The notes beneath the pieces were generated by a model. The model was not told where the DNA came from and made no database searches. It saw only the letters and a program-made list of their open reading frames with translations. DNA of 6,914 nt from positions 1 to 6,914 of the forward strand of contig DLVS01000792.1 of the NCBI GenBank assembly GCA_003445095.1. Reading direction: 5' to 3'. Shown in pieces: positions 1 through 6,914 of this stretch (position 1 is its first letter; each line of letters starts with the position of its first letter). Made by a program: the position numbers and the translations under genes. The stretch is from Verrucomicrobiales bacterium. GTDB lineage: Bacteria; Verrucomicrobiota; Verrucomicrobiia; Limisphaerales; UBA9464.

Positions 1-555
1 CCGCGCTATCAGGCGGGATTCGGCTTGGAATGTCGCGCCGTCAAAAAGGTGCGTGACGACATGGGCCTCACCAATCTCAAGTTGATGATTCCGTTTTGCA
101 GGACGATTGAGGAGGGCCGGCGCGTGCAGGTCGAGATGGAGAAGCACGGCCTCAAACGCGGCCTCGGCGGTCTGGAGATTTACGTGATGTGCGAGATTCC
201 GAGCAACGTCATCCTCGCCGAAGAATTTGCCGACATTTTCGACGGCTTCAGCATCGGTTCGAACGACCTGACTCAACTCATCCTCGGCGTCGATCGTGAC
301 AGTGAAATCGTTGCGCCGATCTTCGACGAGCGAAACGCCGCGGTGAAGAAAATGATCGGTCAGGTGATTGCGGTATGCCGAGCCAAGAAACGCAAGATTG
401 GCATCTGCGGCCAGGCCCCGAGCGATTATCCAGATTTCGCTCAATTCCTGGTGGAGCAGGGAATCGACAGCATTTCATTGAACCCCGATACGGTCCTGAA
501 GACGACCGTGGCTATTCTGGAACAGGAGAAAAGCCAACGTTCCCAGAAGCAATGA
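1..555 (+). CDS. ppsA: Phosphoenolpyruvate synthase, C-terminal fragment (start outside window)
   Basis: PEP synthase converts pyruvate, ATP and water to PEP, AMP and phosphate in the cytoplasm, the entry step of gluconeogenesis from C2/C3 substrates. The reading frame is open from base 1, so 184 residues of a protein usually near 800 are visible. They belong to the C-terminal PEP/pyruvate-binding TIM barrel. Visible family motifs are [16 protein letters not shown] (the acidic residue lies in the metal/substrate site), [12 protein letters not shown] (codons around 250-279), and [13 protein letters not shown], with the catalytic cysteine codon at 406-408. The GQ-PSD-PDF form after that cysteine is typical of PEP synthase and differs from pyruvate phosphate dikinase. 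The ending ISLNPDTV is also canonical. A TTG at 25 is not a real start, since homology continues upstream of it. The TGA stop at 553-555 overlaps the next start codon, so the two genes are likely translationally coupled. The visible part shows no damage. Confidence 0.95.
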   Translation, partial: PRYQAGFGLECRAVKKVRDDMGLTNLKLMIPFCRTIEEGRRVQVEMEKHGLKRGLGGLEIYVMCEIPSNVILAEEFADIFDGFSIGSNDLTQLILGVDRDSEIVAPIFDERNAAVKKMIGQVIAVCRAKKRKIGICGQAPSDYPDFAQFLVEQGIDSISLNPDTVLKTTVAILEQEKSQRSQKQ

Positions 556-3380
556 CGACCCCCAACCCGGCTGCTGCCCACGGCAGTCACGCCAAACTGC
601 GACCGCTCGAGGCGATGTTCGCGCCGAGAACCGTCGCCGTGATTGGCGCGACGGAACGAGCCGGCAGCGTCGGCCACGCGCTTTTCAAGAATCTTCAGCT
701 TTTCGACGGCCGACTTTTTCCGGTCAATCCGAAGTATCAATCCATCGGCGGACTAACCGCGTTCCCACGCCTTGAAGCCGTGCCAGAACCGGTGGACCTC
801 GCCGTGATCGCGACCCCGGCGCCAACGGTACCGGGAATTATCCGCGACTGCGCAAACTTCGGCGTGCGGGCAGCCGTCATCATCTCGGCCGGATTCCGCG
901 AATGTGGTGCGGAGGGCGCCGCGCTGGAGCAGCAATGTCTCAGCGAAGCGCGGCGCGGCCGGATGCGGGTGCTCGGTCCCAACTGCCTCGGTCTGATGGT
1001 GCCGCGGTCGCGGCTCAATGCCTCGTTCGCCGATGGAATACCAAAACCTGGCCGCGTCGCCTTTCTCAGCCAAAGCGGCGCCCTGTGCTCCGCGGTGCTC
1101 AATTGGAGTTTTCCCGAGAATGTAGGGTTCAGCGCTTTTGTCTCCGTTGGTTCAATGCTTGACGTGGGTTGGGGCGACCTCATCAGCTACTTTGGCGACG
1201 ATCCCCATACTCATAGCATTGTCTGCTACATGGAGTCGGTGGGTGACGCGCGGTCATTTCTTTCCGCCGCGCGCGAGGTCTCGCTCTCGAAACCCATCAT
1301 CATTCTCAAAGTGGGCCACACCCCAGCGGCTGCGCAGGCCGCGGCCTCGCACACTGGGGCGCTGACCGGAAGTGACGCCGTGCTCGATGCCGCATTCCGT
1401 CGGGTGGGCGTGCTGAGGGTGGAGAACGTCGAACAACTTTTCGACATGGCTGAAGTGCTGGCTAAGCAACCGCGTCCTCAGGGTCCTCGACTTGCCATCG
1501 TCACTAACGCCGGCGGTCCCGGTGCGCTCGCGACCGATGCCCTTGTGTCTCGCGGTGGGCAACTGGCCAAACTTTCCGAAGAGACCATGGTGGCTTTGAA
1601 TCAGTTTCTTCCGGCGCATTGGAGTCATGGGAATCCGATCGACATCCTCGGGGACGCCGATCCCGAGCGCTATGCCAAAGCGGTTGCGCTCGCCGCGGCT
1701 GATCCGCAGACCAATGGGGTCCTCGCTATTCTCACACCCCAGTCCATGACCGATCCGACGGCGACCGCCCGGGGTCTGGTGCCCTTCGCGGACCTCGAAG
1801 ACAAACCGATGCTCGCCAGTTGGATGGGTGGTCCGTGGGTGGAGGCTGGCAAAGCCGTTCTCAACCACGCCAACATCCCTGCCTTCAGCTATCCCGACCG
1901 AGCGGCGCACGCCTTCACCTTGATGTGGCGGTACAGCGACAACCTTCGTGCCCTGTACGAGACGCCCACGCTTGCACCTGTCTCCGCGCCACCGGTAGAT
2001 CGCCCCGTCGACTCCGTTGCCCCAGAACCGCCCGCGCCATTTTTCATCGGCAGCCACGCCTTGACGGCGACGACGTTGATTGTTGAGGCGCGAAAAGCCG
2101 GACGCACGCTGCTGACTGAAGTCGAATCAAAACAACTGCTCGCGGCATACGGCATTCCCACGGTCGAGACCCACGTGGCCTTCACCGAAGATGACGCAGT
2201 GAAACACGCGGAAAAACTCGGCTTTCCGGTCGCGATCAAACTCTTTTCCGAGACGCTCACGCACAAGACGGACGTCGGGGGAGTTCATCTTGACGTGCGG
2301 AATTCAACCGCCGTCCGTGAAGCGTGGCAGGAAATCCAAAAGAACGTTAACGAGCGGGTCGGCCATCGGCATTTCCTCGGCGTCACCGTCCAACCCATGG
2401 TCAAACACGACGGCTACGAGCTCATTTTGGGAAGCAGCATCGATCGTCAGTTTGGTCCTGTGCTGCTTTTCGGCACAGGAGGTCAGCTCGTCGAAGTGTT
2501 CCAAGATCGAGCGCTGGGTTTGCCTCCGCTCAACGCGACGCTCGCTCGCCGTCTGATGGAACAGACGAAGATTTTCACGGCGCTCCAGGGAGTGCGTGGG
2601 CGAAAGGCGGTTGACTTACGAGCCCTGGAGCAACTGCTGGTGCGCTTCAGTCAATTGGTGGCCGAGCAGCCATGGATTGCCGAGATCGACGTCAATCCCC
2701 TGCTGGTTTCGGACGAACGGATCACGGCGGTCGACGCCCGCGTCGTCTTGCACCCTTCCGAAACCGCTGAAGAACAACTGCCGCGCCTCGCCATTCGCCC
2801 CTATCCCGCTCACTACCGAACGCATTGGAAGCTCCGCGACGGAACCCCCGTGACGATTCGTCCCATTCTCCCCGAGGATGAACCGTTGATGGTTAAGTTC
2901 CACCAAACGTTGTCCGACCGGAGTGTGTACCTCCGCTACTTCACGTCCTTGAAACTGGACCAGCGCATCGCCCATGAACGCCTAAGCCGAATCTGTTTCA
3001 TCGATTATGACTGCGCGATGGTGTTGGTGGCCGAGCGCCGCGATCCTAAAGGTGCCGAATCGGAGATCCTCGGGATTGGGCGGTTAGAAAAGCTTCACGG
3101 CACGAATGAGGCCGAGTTCGCGCTGACCGTGAGCGACCGCTGGCAAGGCCGGGGTCTCGGGACACAATTGCTCAAGCTGCTGGTCCAAATTGGCCGTGAC
3201 GAAAAGTTGGAGCGCCTTGTCGCGACCTTGCTCCTGGACAATCGGACGATGCGGCACGTGGCCAGCAAGGTCGGATTCAAATTTCAGCACGGTCCATTGG
3301 CGACCGAAGAGCGCGCTGTGCTGGAGTTATCAACTGGCGGTGGCAGCGCCGATCTGAGCCCGAACCTCACCGCGCCTTAG
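552..3380 (+). CDS. ADP-forming acyl-CoA synthetase fused to GNAT acetyltransferase (Pat/PatZ-like architecture)
   Basis: This 942-residue protein has the domain order of the protein lysine acetyltransferases Pat/PatZ, which acetylate proteins such as acetyl-CoA synthetase. Residues about 17-150 form a CoA-binding Rossmann domain ([14 protein letters not shown] near 28). Residues about 160-465 are succinyl-CoA-ligase-like, with SQSGA at 173-177, SHTGALTG containing His267 (the expected phospho-histidine), and NAGGPG at 319-324. A proline-rich linker spans about 471-497. An ATP-grasp domain spans about 520-740, with VAIK and HKTDVGG from His571. A GNAT domain runs from about 757 to 930, with the acetyl-CoA-binding loop QGRGLG at 865-870. 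The ATG at 552 is chosen because it overlaps the ppsA stop as ATGA; the frame is open back to 375, but that part lies inside conserved ppsA sequence. No clear Shine-Dalgarno precedes it. From memory, Salmonella Pat lacks the catalytic histidine, so this protein may also make acyl-CoA and ATP reversibly. The architecture is certain; the split between synthetase, acetyltransferase or both is open. Confidence 0.9.
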   Translation: MTTPNPAAAHGSHAKLRPLEAMFAPRTVAVIGATERAGSVGHALFKNLQLFDGRLFPVNPKYQSIGGLTAFPRLEAVPEPVDLAVIATPAPTVPGIIRDCANFGVRAAVIISAGFRECGAEGAALEQQCLSEARRGRMRVLGPNCLGLMVPRSRLNASFADGIPKPGRVAFLSQSGALCSAVLNWSFPENVGFSAFVSVGSMLDVGWGDLISYFGDDPHTHSIVCYMESVGDARSFLSAAREVSLSKPIIILKVGHTPAAAQAAASHTGALTGSDAVLDAAFRRVGVLRVENVEQLFDMAEVLAKQPRPQGPRLAIVTNAGGPGALATDALVSRGGQLAKLSEETMVALNQFLPAHWSHGNPIDILGDADPERYAKAVALAAADPQTNGVLAILTPQSMTDPTATARGLVPFADLEDKPMLASWMGGPWVEAGKAVLNHANIPAFSYPDRAAHAFTLMWRYSDNLRALYETPTLAPVSAPPVDRPVDSVAPEPPAPFFIGSHALTATTLIVEARKAGRTLLTEVESKQLLAAYGIPTVETHVAFTEDDAVKHAEKLGFPVAIKLFSETLTHKTDVGGVHLDVRNSTAVREAWQEIQKNVNERVGHRHFLGVTVQPMVKHDGYELILGSSIDRQFGPVLLFGTGGQLVEVFQDRALGLPPLNATLARRLMEQTKIFTALQGVRGRKAVDLRALEQLLVRFSQLVAEQPWIAEIDVNPLLVSDERITAVDARVVLHPSETAEEQLPRLAIRPYPAHYRTHWKLRDGTPVTIRPILPEDEPLMVKFHQTLSDRSVYLRYFTSLKLDQRIAHERLSRICFIDYDCAMVLVAERRDPKGAESEILGIGRLEKLHGTNEAEFALTVSDRWQGRGLGTQLLKLLVQIGRDEKLERLVATLLLDNRTMRHVASKVGFKFQHGPLATEERAVLELSTGGGSADLSPNLTAP

Positions 3381-3420
3381 CACGGGTGGGCGAATCCCGG
3401 CGAATTCCTACCTGGCCGCA

Positions 3421-6141
3421 ATGATCATCAACGGTCAAACCATCGAAGTGGTAGTGGGCGACAGCGTCCTGGCGGCCTGCCACCGAGCGAAAGTCGAAGT
3501 GCCGACCTTGTGCCACGACGATCGCCTCGAACCCGCGGCGGTGTGTCGCCTCTGCCTCGTGCATGTTGCTGGCCTCGGGCATCTCGTTCCCGCCTGCGCC
3601 ACGCCGGCAGCCGAGGGAATGCAGGTCGAAACGCACACTCCGGAAATCGAAGAGACTCGGCGCACCGTGCTGGAGCTCCTGGCAAAAGATTACCCGTCCG
3701 ACGAAATTGAGAGGTGGCCGGACAAGCCATTTCATCGGTGGTTACGAATTTACGGAATCAAGCCGGGGCTACGCAAATTGGCGTCGTTGAGATCGGAGCG
3801 TGAACTGGCGAACCAGCGGATCCCGTCGGATTTTCGAGACACCACTCACCCTTATCTGGCCGCCGATCTGTCGCGCTGCATCGACTGTTTTCGCTGCGTG
3901 CGAATTTGCGATGAGCTCCAAGGACAATTCGTTTGGCACGTCACCGGCCCAGGGAACAATGCGCGGATTGTTCCCGACGGTCCCACGTTACTCACCAGCT
4001 CGTGCGTGAGTTGCGGGGCGTGTGTGGATACCTGTCCGACCGGCGCCTTAGAGGACCAATCTTTGCTCCAACGGGGCACTCCCACGAAGTGGACGCGAAC
4101 GACGTGTCCCTATTGTGGAGTGGGCTGCGAAATGAATGTCGGCACCCGGTCGGACCGCATCGTCCAAGTGAAACCCGTGCTCGACGCTGCAGTCAGCAAG
4201 GGACATTTGTGCGTCAAGGGTCGTTACGCGTTTGACTTCACCCATTCGCCTGACCGGGTGACCGAACCCATGATTCGGGAGCACAGCCAATGGCGAACGG
4301 TCTCGTGGTCCGAAGCGACGGAGTTCGTCGCCGAGAACTTCCGTAGAATTCTGAAGGAGACGGGCTCTGATAGCATTGGCGTGCTCGGATCTGCCCGAGG
4401 GACGAACGAAGAAAACTACCTGGCCCAGAAATTTGCGCGCGTGGTGCTCGGCACGAACAACGTGGATTGTTGCGCTCGCGTTTGTCATGCGCCGACGGCG
4501 GCCGGCATGAAACAAATGCTGGGCACGGGTGCCGCCACGAACTCCTTCGATGACATCGAACATGCCGCGGCGTTTCTGATCTGCGGGTGCAACCCGACCG
4601 AGAATCACCCCATCGTCGGCGCGCGGATCAAGCAAGCGGTATTGCGCGGCGCTAAGCTTTTCATCATCGACCCCCGGGAAACGGAACTGACCCATTATGC
4701 CGCCGTTCACTTGCAATTGCGGCCCGGCACCAACGTTCCACTCCTGCACGCCCTGGCCCACGTCATCGTCACCGAAGGGTTGACGGACGGGACGGCGTTG
4801 CGCGAACGGGTCAGCGATTTCGAGGCGTACCACGAGTTCATTTCTGCTTGGACACCGGAACGCTCGGCCGCCATCACCGGGGTTTCCGCCGATCTGATTC
4901 GTCAAGCGGCGCGCAGTTATGCGACCGAGAAACCGGCGATGTGCTTTCACGGCTTGGGCGTGACCGAGCACGTTCAGGGCACCGAAGGCGTGATGTGCCT
5001 CGTCAACTTGGCGTTGCTCACCGGCAACTTCGGAAGACTCGGCTCCGGCGTGAACCCGCTGCGGGGCCAAAACAACGTGCAAGGCTCGGCCCACATGGGT
5101 TGCGAACCGGGCAACCTCACCGGATTCGTGCCGCTCGACCAAGGCCGCGATGCCTTCGAGGCCACGTGGCAGGCAACGGTTCCGCGCGCGCCGGGCTTGA
5201 ACCTCATGCAGATGATTGATGCCGCTGCCGACCAAAAACTGAAAGCGCTTTGGGCCATCGGCTACGACGTGGCGTTGACCAACCCCAACACGGTCGCCAC
5301 GAAATCCGCGTTGTCGAACCTCGACTTCATCGTGGTGCAAGACTTGTTCCTGAATGAGCTCGCGCGCGAATTCGGCCACGTCTTCCTGCCGGCCTGCTCG
5401 TCGTTCGAAAAGGACGGCACCTTCATGAATTCGGAGCGTCGTGTGCAACGCGTCCGCCAAGCCCTGGAACCCCTCGGCCACTCGAAGCCGGATTGGGAAA
5501 TCATTTGCGAGGTGGCGGCCGCGATGGGTGCTCAAAACCAGTTCAACTTTCACTCGGCCGGAGAGATTTGGGATGAAGTCCGGGCGGTGTGGCGCGCGGG
5601 CGCCGGAATCAGTTATGCGCGGCTGGAACGCGGCGGACTGCAATGGCCGTGCCCTAGCTTGGATCATCCCGGAACGACCATCTTGCATACGACGACCTTC
5701 CCAACGGGGCCGCGGTCTCCGCTCCAGCGAATCGAATTCTTCGCCACGACTGAGGAGCCCACGGCCGAGTTCCCGTTCCTGCTGACGACCGGGCGCACGC
5801 TTTATCAGTTCAATGCGGGCACGATGACCATGCGCACACCGAACTCCCAACTTCGCGCGACCGACACGCTCGACATGGCGCCCGCCGACGCCCATCGCCT
5901 CGCCCTCCAGGATGGTGATCGCGTTCGTGTTCGCAGCCGACACGGCGAAGCCACCATTCCCGTGAGACTCGATGCGCGAGTGAAATCTGGAGAACTGTTT
6001 GCCACGTTCCATGCGACCGAAGTTTTCTTGAACCAACTCACCAGCGCCCAGCGAGACCGAGTGGTCATGACGCCGGAATACAAAGTCGTGGCGGTGTCGG
6101 TCGAACATGTCTCCGATAACGCGAGCCGGCTCGAAGGATAA
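3421..6141 (+). CDS. fdhF: Formate dehydrogenase catalytic (alpha) subunit, Mo/W-bis-MGD, Cys-type, with N-terminal ferredoxin module
   Basis: This cytoplasmic enzyme oxidises formate to CO2, or the reverse, passing electrons through Fe-S clusters. It has 906 residues and no signal peptide. Residues 1-75 are a [2Fe-2S] ferredoxin domain with Cys31, 42, 45 and 59 (spacing x10, x2, x13, as in NuoG). Residues about 145-210 hold two [4Fe-4S] sites, Cys153/156/159/163 and Cys195/198/201/205. The molybdopterin part begins with a [4Fe-4S] site at Cys229/232/236/264 and Lys266. The active site is ARVCHAP: Cys355 (TGT codon) is the metal ligand, where E. coli FdhF has selenocysteine, followed by His356. 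Arg548 in NPLRGQNNVQG matches the formate-binding arginine. The C-terminal dinucleotide-binding domain includes TGRTLYQFNAGTMT and ends with TPEYK. The ATG at 3421 opens the first ferredoxin strand; no Shine-Dalgarno is evident. It lies 40 bases after the preceding gene and may be co-transcribed. The His-Cys3 cluster site of related NAD-linked enzymes is missing. No partner subunit is visible. A sister oxidoreductase with another substrate is possible but less likely. Confidence 0.93.
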   Translation: MIINGQTIEVVVGDSVLAACHRAKVEVPTLCHDDRLEPAAVCRLCLVHVAGLGHLVPACATPAAEGMQVETHTPEIEETRRTVLELLAKDYPSDEIERWPDKPFHRWLRIYGIKPGLRKLASLRSERELANQRIPSDFRDTTHPYLAADLSRCIDCFRCVRICDELQGQFVWHVTGPGNNARIVPDGPTLLTSSCVSCGACVDTCPTGALEDQSLLQRGTPTKWTRTTCPYCGVGCEMNVGTRSDRIVQVKPVLDAAVSKGHLCVKGRYAFDFTHSPDRVTEPMIREHSQWRTVSWSEATEFVAENFRRILKETGSDSIGVLGSARGTNEENYLAQKFARVVLGTNNVDCCARVCHAPTAAGMKQMLGTGAATNSFDDIEHAAAFLICGCNPTENHPIVGARIKQAVLRGAKLFIIDPRETELTHYAAVHLQLRPGTNVPLLHALAHVIVTEGLTDGTALRERVSDFEAYHEFISAWTPERSAAITGVSADLIRQAARSYATEKPAMCFHGLGVTEHVQGTEGVMCLVNLALLTGNFGRLGSGVNPLRGQNNVQGSAHMGCEPGNLTGFVPLDQGRDAFEATWQATVPRAPGLNLMQMIDAAADQKLKALWAIGYDVALTNPNTVATKSALSNLDFIVVQDLFLNELAREFGHVFLPACSSFEKDGTFMNSERRVQRVRQALEPLGHSKPDWEIICEVAAAMGAQNQFNFHSAGEIWDEVRAVWRAGAGISYARLERGGLQWPCPSLDHPGTTILHTTTFPTGPRSPLQRIEFFATTEEPTAEFPFLLTTGRTLYQFNAGTMTMRTPNSQLRATDTLDMAPADAHRLALQDGDRVRVRSRHGEATIPVRLDARVKSGELFATFHATEVFLNQLTSAQRDRVVMTPEYKVVAVSVEHVSDNASRLEG

Positions 6142-6323
6142 ATCGTGGCGAAATCGGAGTCATGCCGTGAAGGTTTCGATAAGCGGCCACCGACTCACGT
6201 CGGAAGGGAAGCGTTGACGAAGTAGCTGCCGACGTCCGTCCGTTGGAGTCAGGTTTCGGGAGAAGAGGAAAAGGCCTGGGAGAAGTCGTTGAGATTCCTA
6301 AAGCATTGTTCGATACTCACGCA
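6142..6323. other. Intergenic region between formate dehydrogenase and the small-protein/nucleotidyltransferase pair
   Basis: This stretch of 182 bases has no convincing gene. A GTG-started frame of about 25 codons begins at 6145 and has no recognisable motif. A 5-base-pair hairpin (CCGAC, loop TCAC, GTCGG) sits at 6190-6203. Its right arm can instead pair over 7 bases (6197-6203 with 6229-6235). Neither is followed by a run of T, so no intrinsic terminator is supported for the formate dehydrogenase transcript. A promoter-like sequence at the right end has its own entry. Confidence 0.6.
6289..6317 (+). promoter_or_regulatory. Candidate sigma70-type promoter for the small-protein/nucleotidyltransferase pair
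   Basis: A TTGAGA box at 6289-6294 (5 of 6 matches to TTGACA) is separated by exactly 17 bases from GATACT at 6312-6317 (4 of 6 matches to TATAAT). Transcription would start near 6323-6325, on or beside the GTG proposed as start of the small protein. The match is moderate and was found by eye. Chance occurrence is possible, and an alternative is read-through from the formate dehydrogenase gene. Confidence 0.3.
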
Positions 6324-6530
6324 GTGACCAAACGCGTTATCCAACCACTGGTTTCCTTCTCGCGGGGATTCGCCGACGCGGATGCCAAACAGCGGGCGTT
6401 CTGGCACTCACGGACCGCTGAAGAGCGACTCTGGCACTTGGAATACCTCCGCGAGCTGAACTATGGACCCCCGCCACCTGCCGCCCGACTTCCGAGAATT
6501 CCTCGCGTGTCTCAACGCCGCTGGGGCTGA
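6324..6530 (+). CDS. Small charged protein paired with a downstream nucleotidyltransferase (possible toxin-antitoxin-like partner)
   Basis: From the GTG at 6324 this encodes 68 residues. The core, residues about 12-48, contains a segment of the form TAEERLWHLEYLRELNYG, rich in alternating charged and hydrophobic residues and probably helical. Small proteins with an EERL...LE.LR.LNYG signature are, as I recall, common immediately upstream of minimal nucleotidyltransferases in Verrucomicrobia, Bacteroidetes and cyanobacteria. The tail is basic (ARLPRIPRVSQRRW). The start is uncertain: the frame is open back to a TTG at 6243, with another TTG at 6306, but the upstream part has no family-like sequence and no ATG is available. 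No Shine-Dalgarno precedes the GTG. The last 68 bases overlap the next gene out of frame, so the two are probably coupled and work together. Its function is not known to me; an antitoxin or binding-partner role is inference from context only. Confidence 0.55.
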   Translation: MTKRVIQPLVSFSRGFADADAKQRAFWHSRTAEERLWHLEYLRELNYGPPPPAARLPRIPRVSQRRWG

Positions 6531-6914
6531 GTACCTCCTGGTGGGAGGTCACGCGGTCTGCTTTCATGGTTATCCGCGGGTCACTTCGGACATGGACGTT
6601 TGGATCAATCGCACGCCGGGGAATGCAGACCGAGTGCTCGCTGCCGTCCGCAACTTCTTCGGGGATGAGATGGCGGGGCTGACTCGCGACCAGTTACTGG
6701 ACCCGGAGAATGTTACCCACTTCGGTGCTCGCCCGTTCCTGATCGAAATCCTGAACCGGGTCTCCGGTGGTGACTTTCCGATCGCTTGGTCCCGCCGAGT
6801 CCAAACCGTTTACGACACCGTTCTGGTCAACATGATCGGGATCGAGGATCTGAAGGTCAACAAGCGGGCCAGCGGCCGAGCCAAGGACCTCAACACCGTG
6901 AATTTGGCTGGATG
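6463..6914 (+). CDS. Minimal nucleotidyltransferase-like protein (Pol beta fold), truncated by window edge
   Basis: The frame is open from the ATG at 6463 to the window end, giving 150 residues without a stop. The N-terminal motif LPPDFREFL leads into YLLVGGHAV (Gly28-Gly29) and PRVTSDMDVWI (Asp43, Asp45), the GG...DxD signature of the nucleotidyltransferase fold with two metal-binding acids. A downstream strand, FLIEIL, places Glu95 where related proteins usually carry the third acid. The end has the family-typical NKRASGRAKDL (residues 133-143). Relatives are mostly 150-190 residues long, so only a short tail should be missing. The start is well defined: an in-frame TGA lies at 6457-6459, two codons upstream, and no other start lies between. 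No Shine-Dalgarno is present, so translation is probably coupled to the overlapping small gene. Such proteins are annotated as nucleotidyltransferases or AbiEii-like toxin relatives. The target (protein, tRNA or other) cannot be read from the sequence, and a toxin or antitoxin role is inference. Confidence 0.85.
   Translation, partial: MDPRHLPPDFREFLACLNAAGAEYLLVGGHAVCFHGYPRVTSDMDVWINRTPGNADRVLAAVRNFFGDEMAGLTRDQLLDPENVTHFGARPFLIEILNRVSGGDFPIAWSRRVQTVYDTVLVNMIGIEDLKVNKRASGRAKDLNTVNLAG

Noticed and set aside
375..551. Possible 59-codon N-terminal extension of the synthetase-GNAT gene
   Set aside because: It lies inside the conserved C-terminal ppsA motifs and lacks family sequence; the ATGA overlap at 552 is a far better start.
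1254..2057. Minus-strand open frame of 267 codons opposite the synthetase-GNAT gene
   Set aside because: Low-complexity, arginine-rich translation opposite conserved synthetase motifs; a shadow frame.
4048..6108. Long open frame of 686 codons on the minus strand opposite the formate dehydrogenase gene
   Set aside because: It is a by-product of high-GC codon bias on the + strand gene; its translation is Arg/His/Gly-rich and has no recognisable motif, while the + strand has a complete enzyme.
6190..6203. Intrinsic terminator for the formate dehydrogenase transcript
   Set aside because: The stem is only 5 base pairs and no T-run follows.
6145..6225. Short GTG-started frame after the formate dehydrogenase stop
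   Set aside because: About 25 codons, no start signal and no recognisable sequence.
6243..6323. TTG-started N-terminal extension of the small protein
   Set aside because: The extension is glycine/arginine-rich without family-like sequence and contains the candidate promoter; it remains possible but is less likely than the GTG at 6324.
6337..6567. Minus-strand frame of 76 codons opposite the small protein and nucleotidyltransferase start
   Set aside because: No motif, and it conflicts with two better supported + strand genes.

Overview
The window reads entirely on the + strand. It holds three genes of central C2/C3 and C1 metabolism, followed by a small two-gene accessory unit cut by the right edge. 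High GC, tightly packed genes, almost no recognisable Shine-Dalgarno sites, and a small-protein/nucleotidyltransferase pair together suggest an environmental bacterium of the Verrucomicrobia/PVC kind. That taxonomic guess is inference: no rRNA or other phylogenetic marker is present.

Layout: (1) positions 1-555 are the C-terminal part of phosphoenolpyruvate synthase (ppsA), its start lying outside the window. (2) Positions 552-3380, overlapping ppsA by 4 bases (ATGA), encode a 942-residue fusion of an ADP-forming acyl-CoA synthetase (both halves) with a C-terminal GNAT acetyltransferase. This is the architecture of the protein lysine acetyltransferase Pat/PatZ, but here the phospho-histidine motif of the synthetase is intact. 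(3) After a 40-base gap, positions 3421-6141 encode a 906-residue molybdenum or tungsten formate dehydrogenase catalytic subunit. It has an N-terminal ferredoxin-like electron-transfer module and uses cysteine, not selenocysteine, at the metal. (4) Positions 6142-6323 are non-coding, with a plausible sigma70-type promoter at the end. (5) From about 6324 comes a small charged protein, whose end overlaps out of frame with a minimal nucleotidyltransferase-like gene (6463 to the window edge).

Working together: the first two genes are probably co-transcribed and translationally coupled. They connect pyruvate/PEP and acyl-CoA pools with ATP/ADP energetics, and possibly with protein acetylation. The formate dehydrogenase may share the transcript and would feed electrons from formate (or reduce CO2), but no NADH-binding beta/gamma partner and no FdhD maturation gene is visible. 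The small-protein/nucleotidyltransferase pair looks like an independent, toxin-antitoxin-like accessory module inserted after the metabolic genes.

I see no strong case for a wholly new system. The points most worth checking are the apparently active synthetase-GNAT fusion, the loss of the His-Cys3 cluster site in the formate dehydrogenase, and the dual-coded overlap in the terminal pair.
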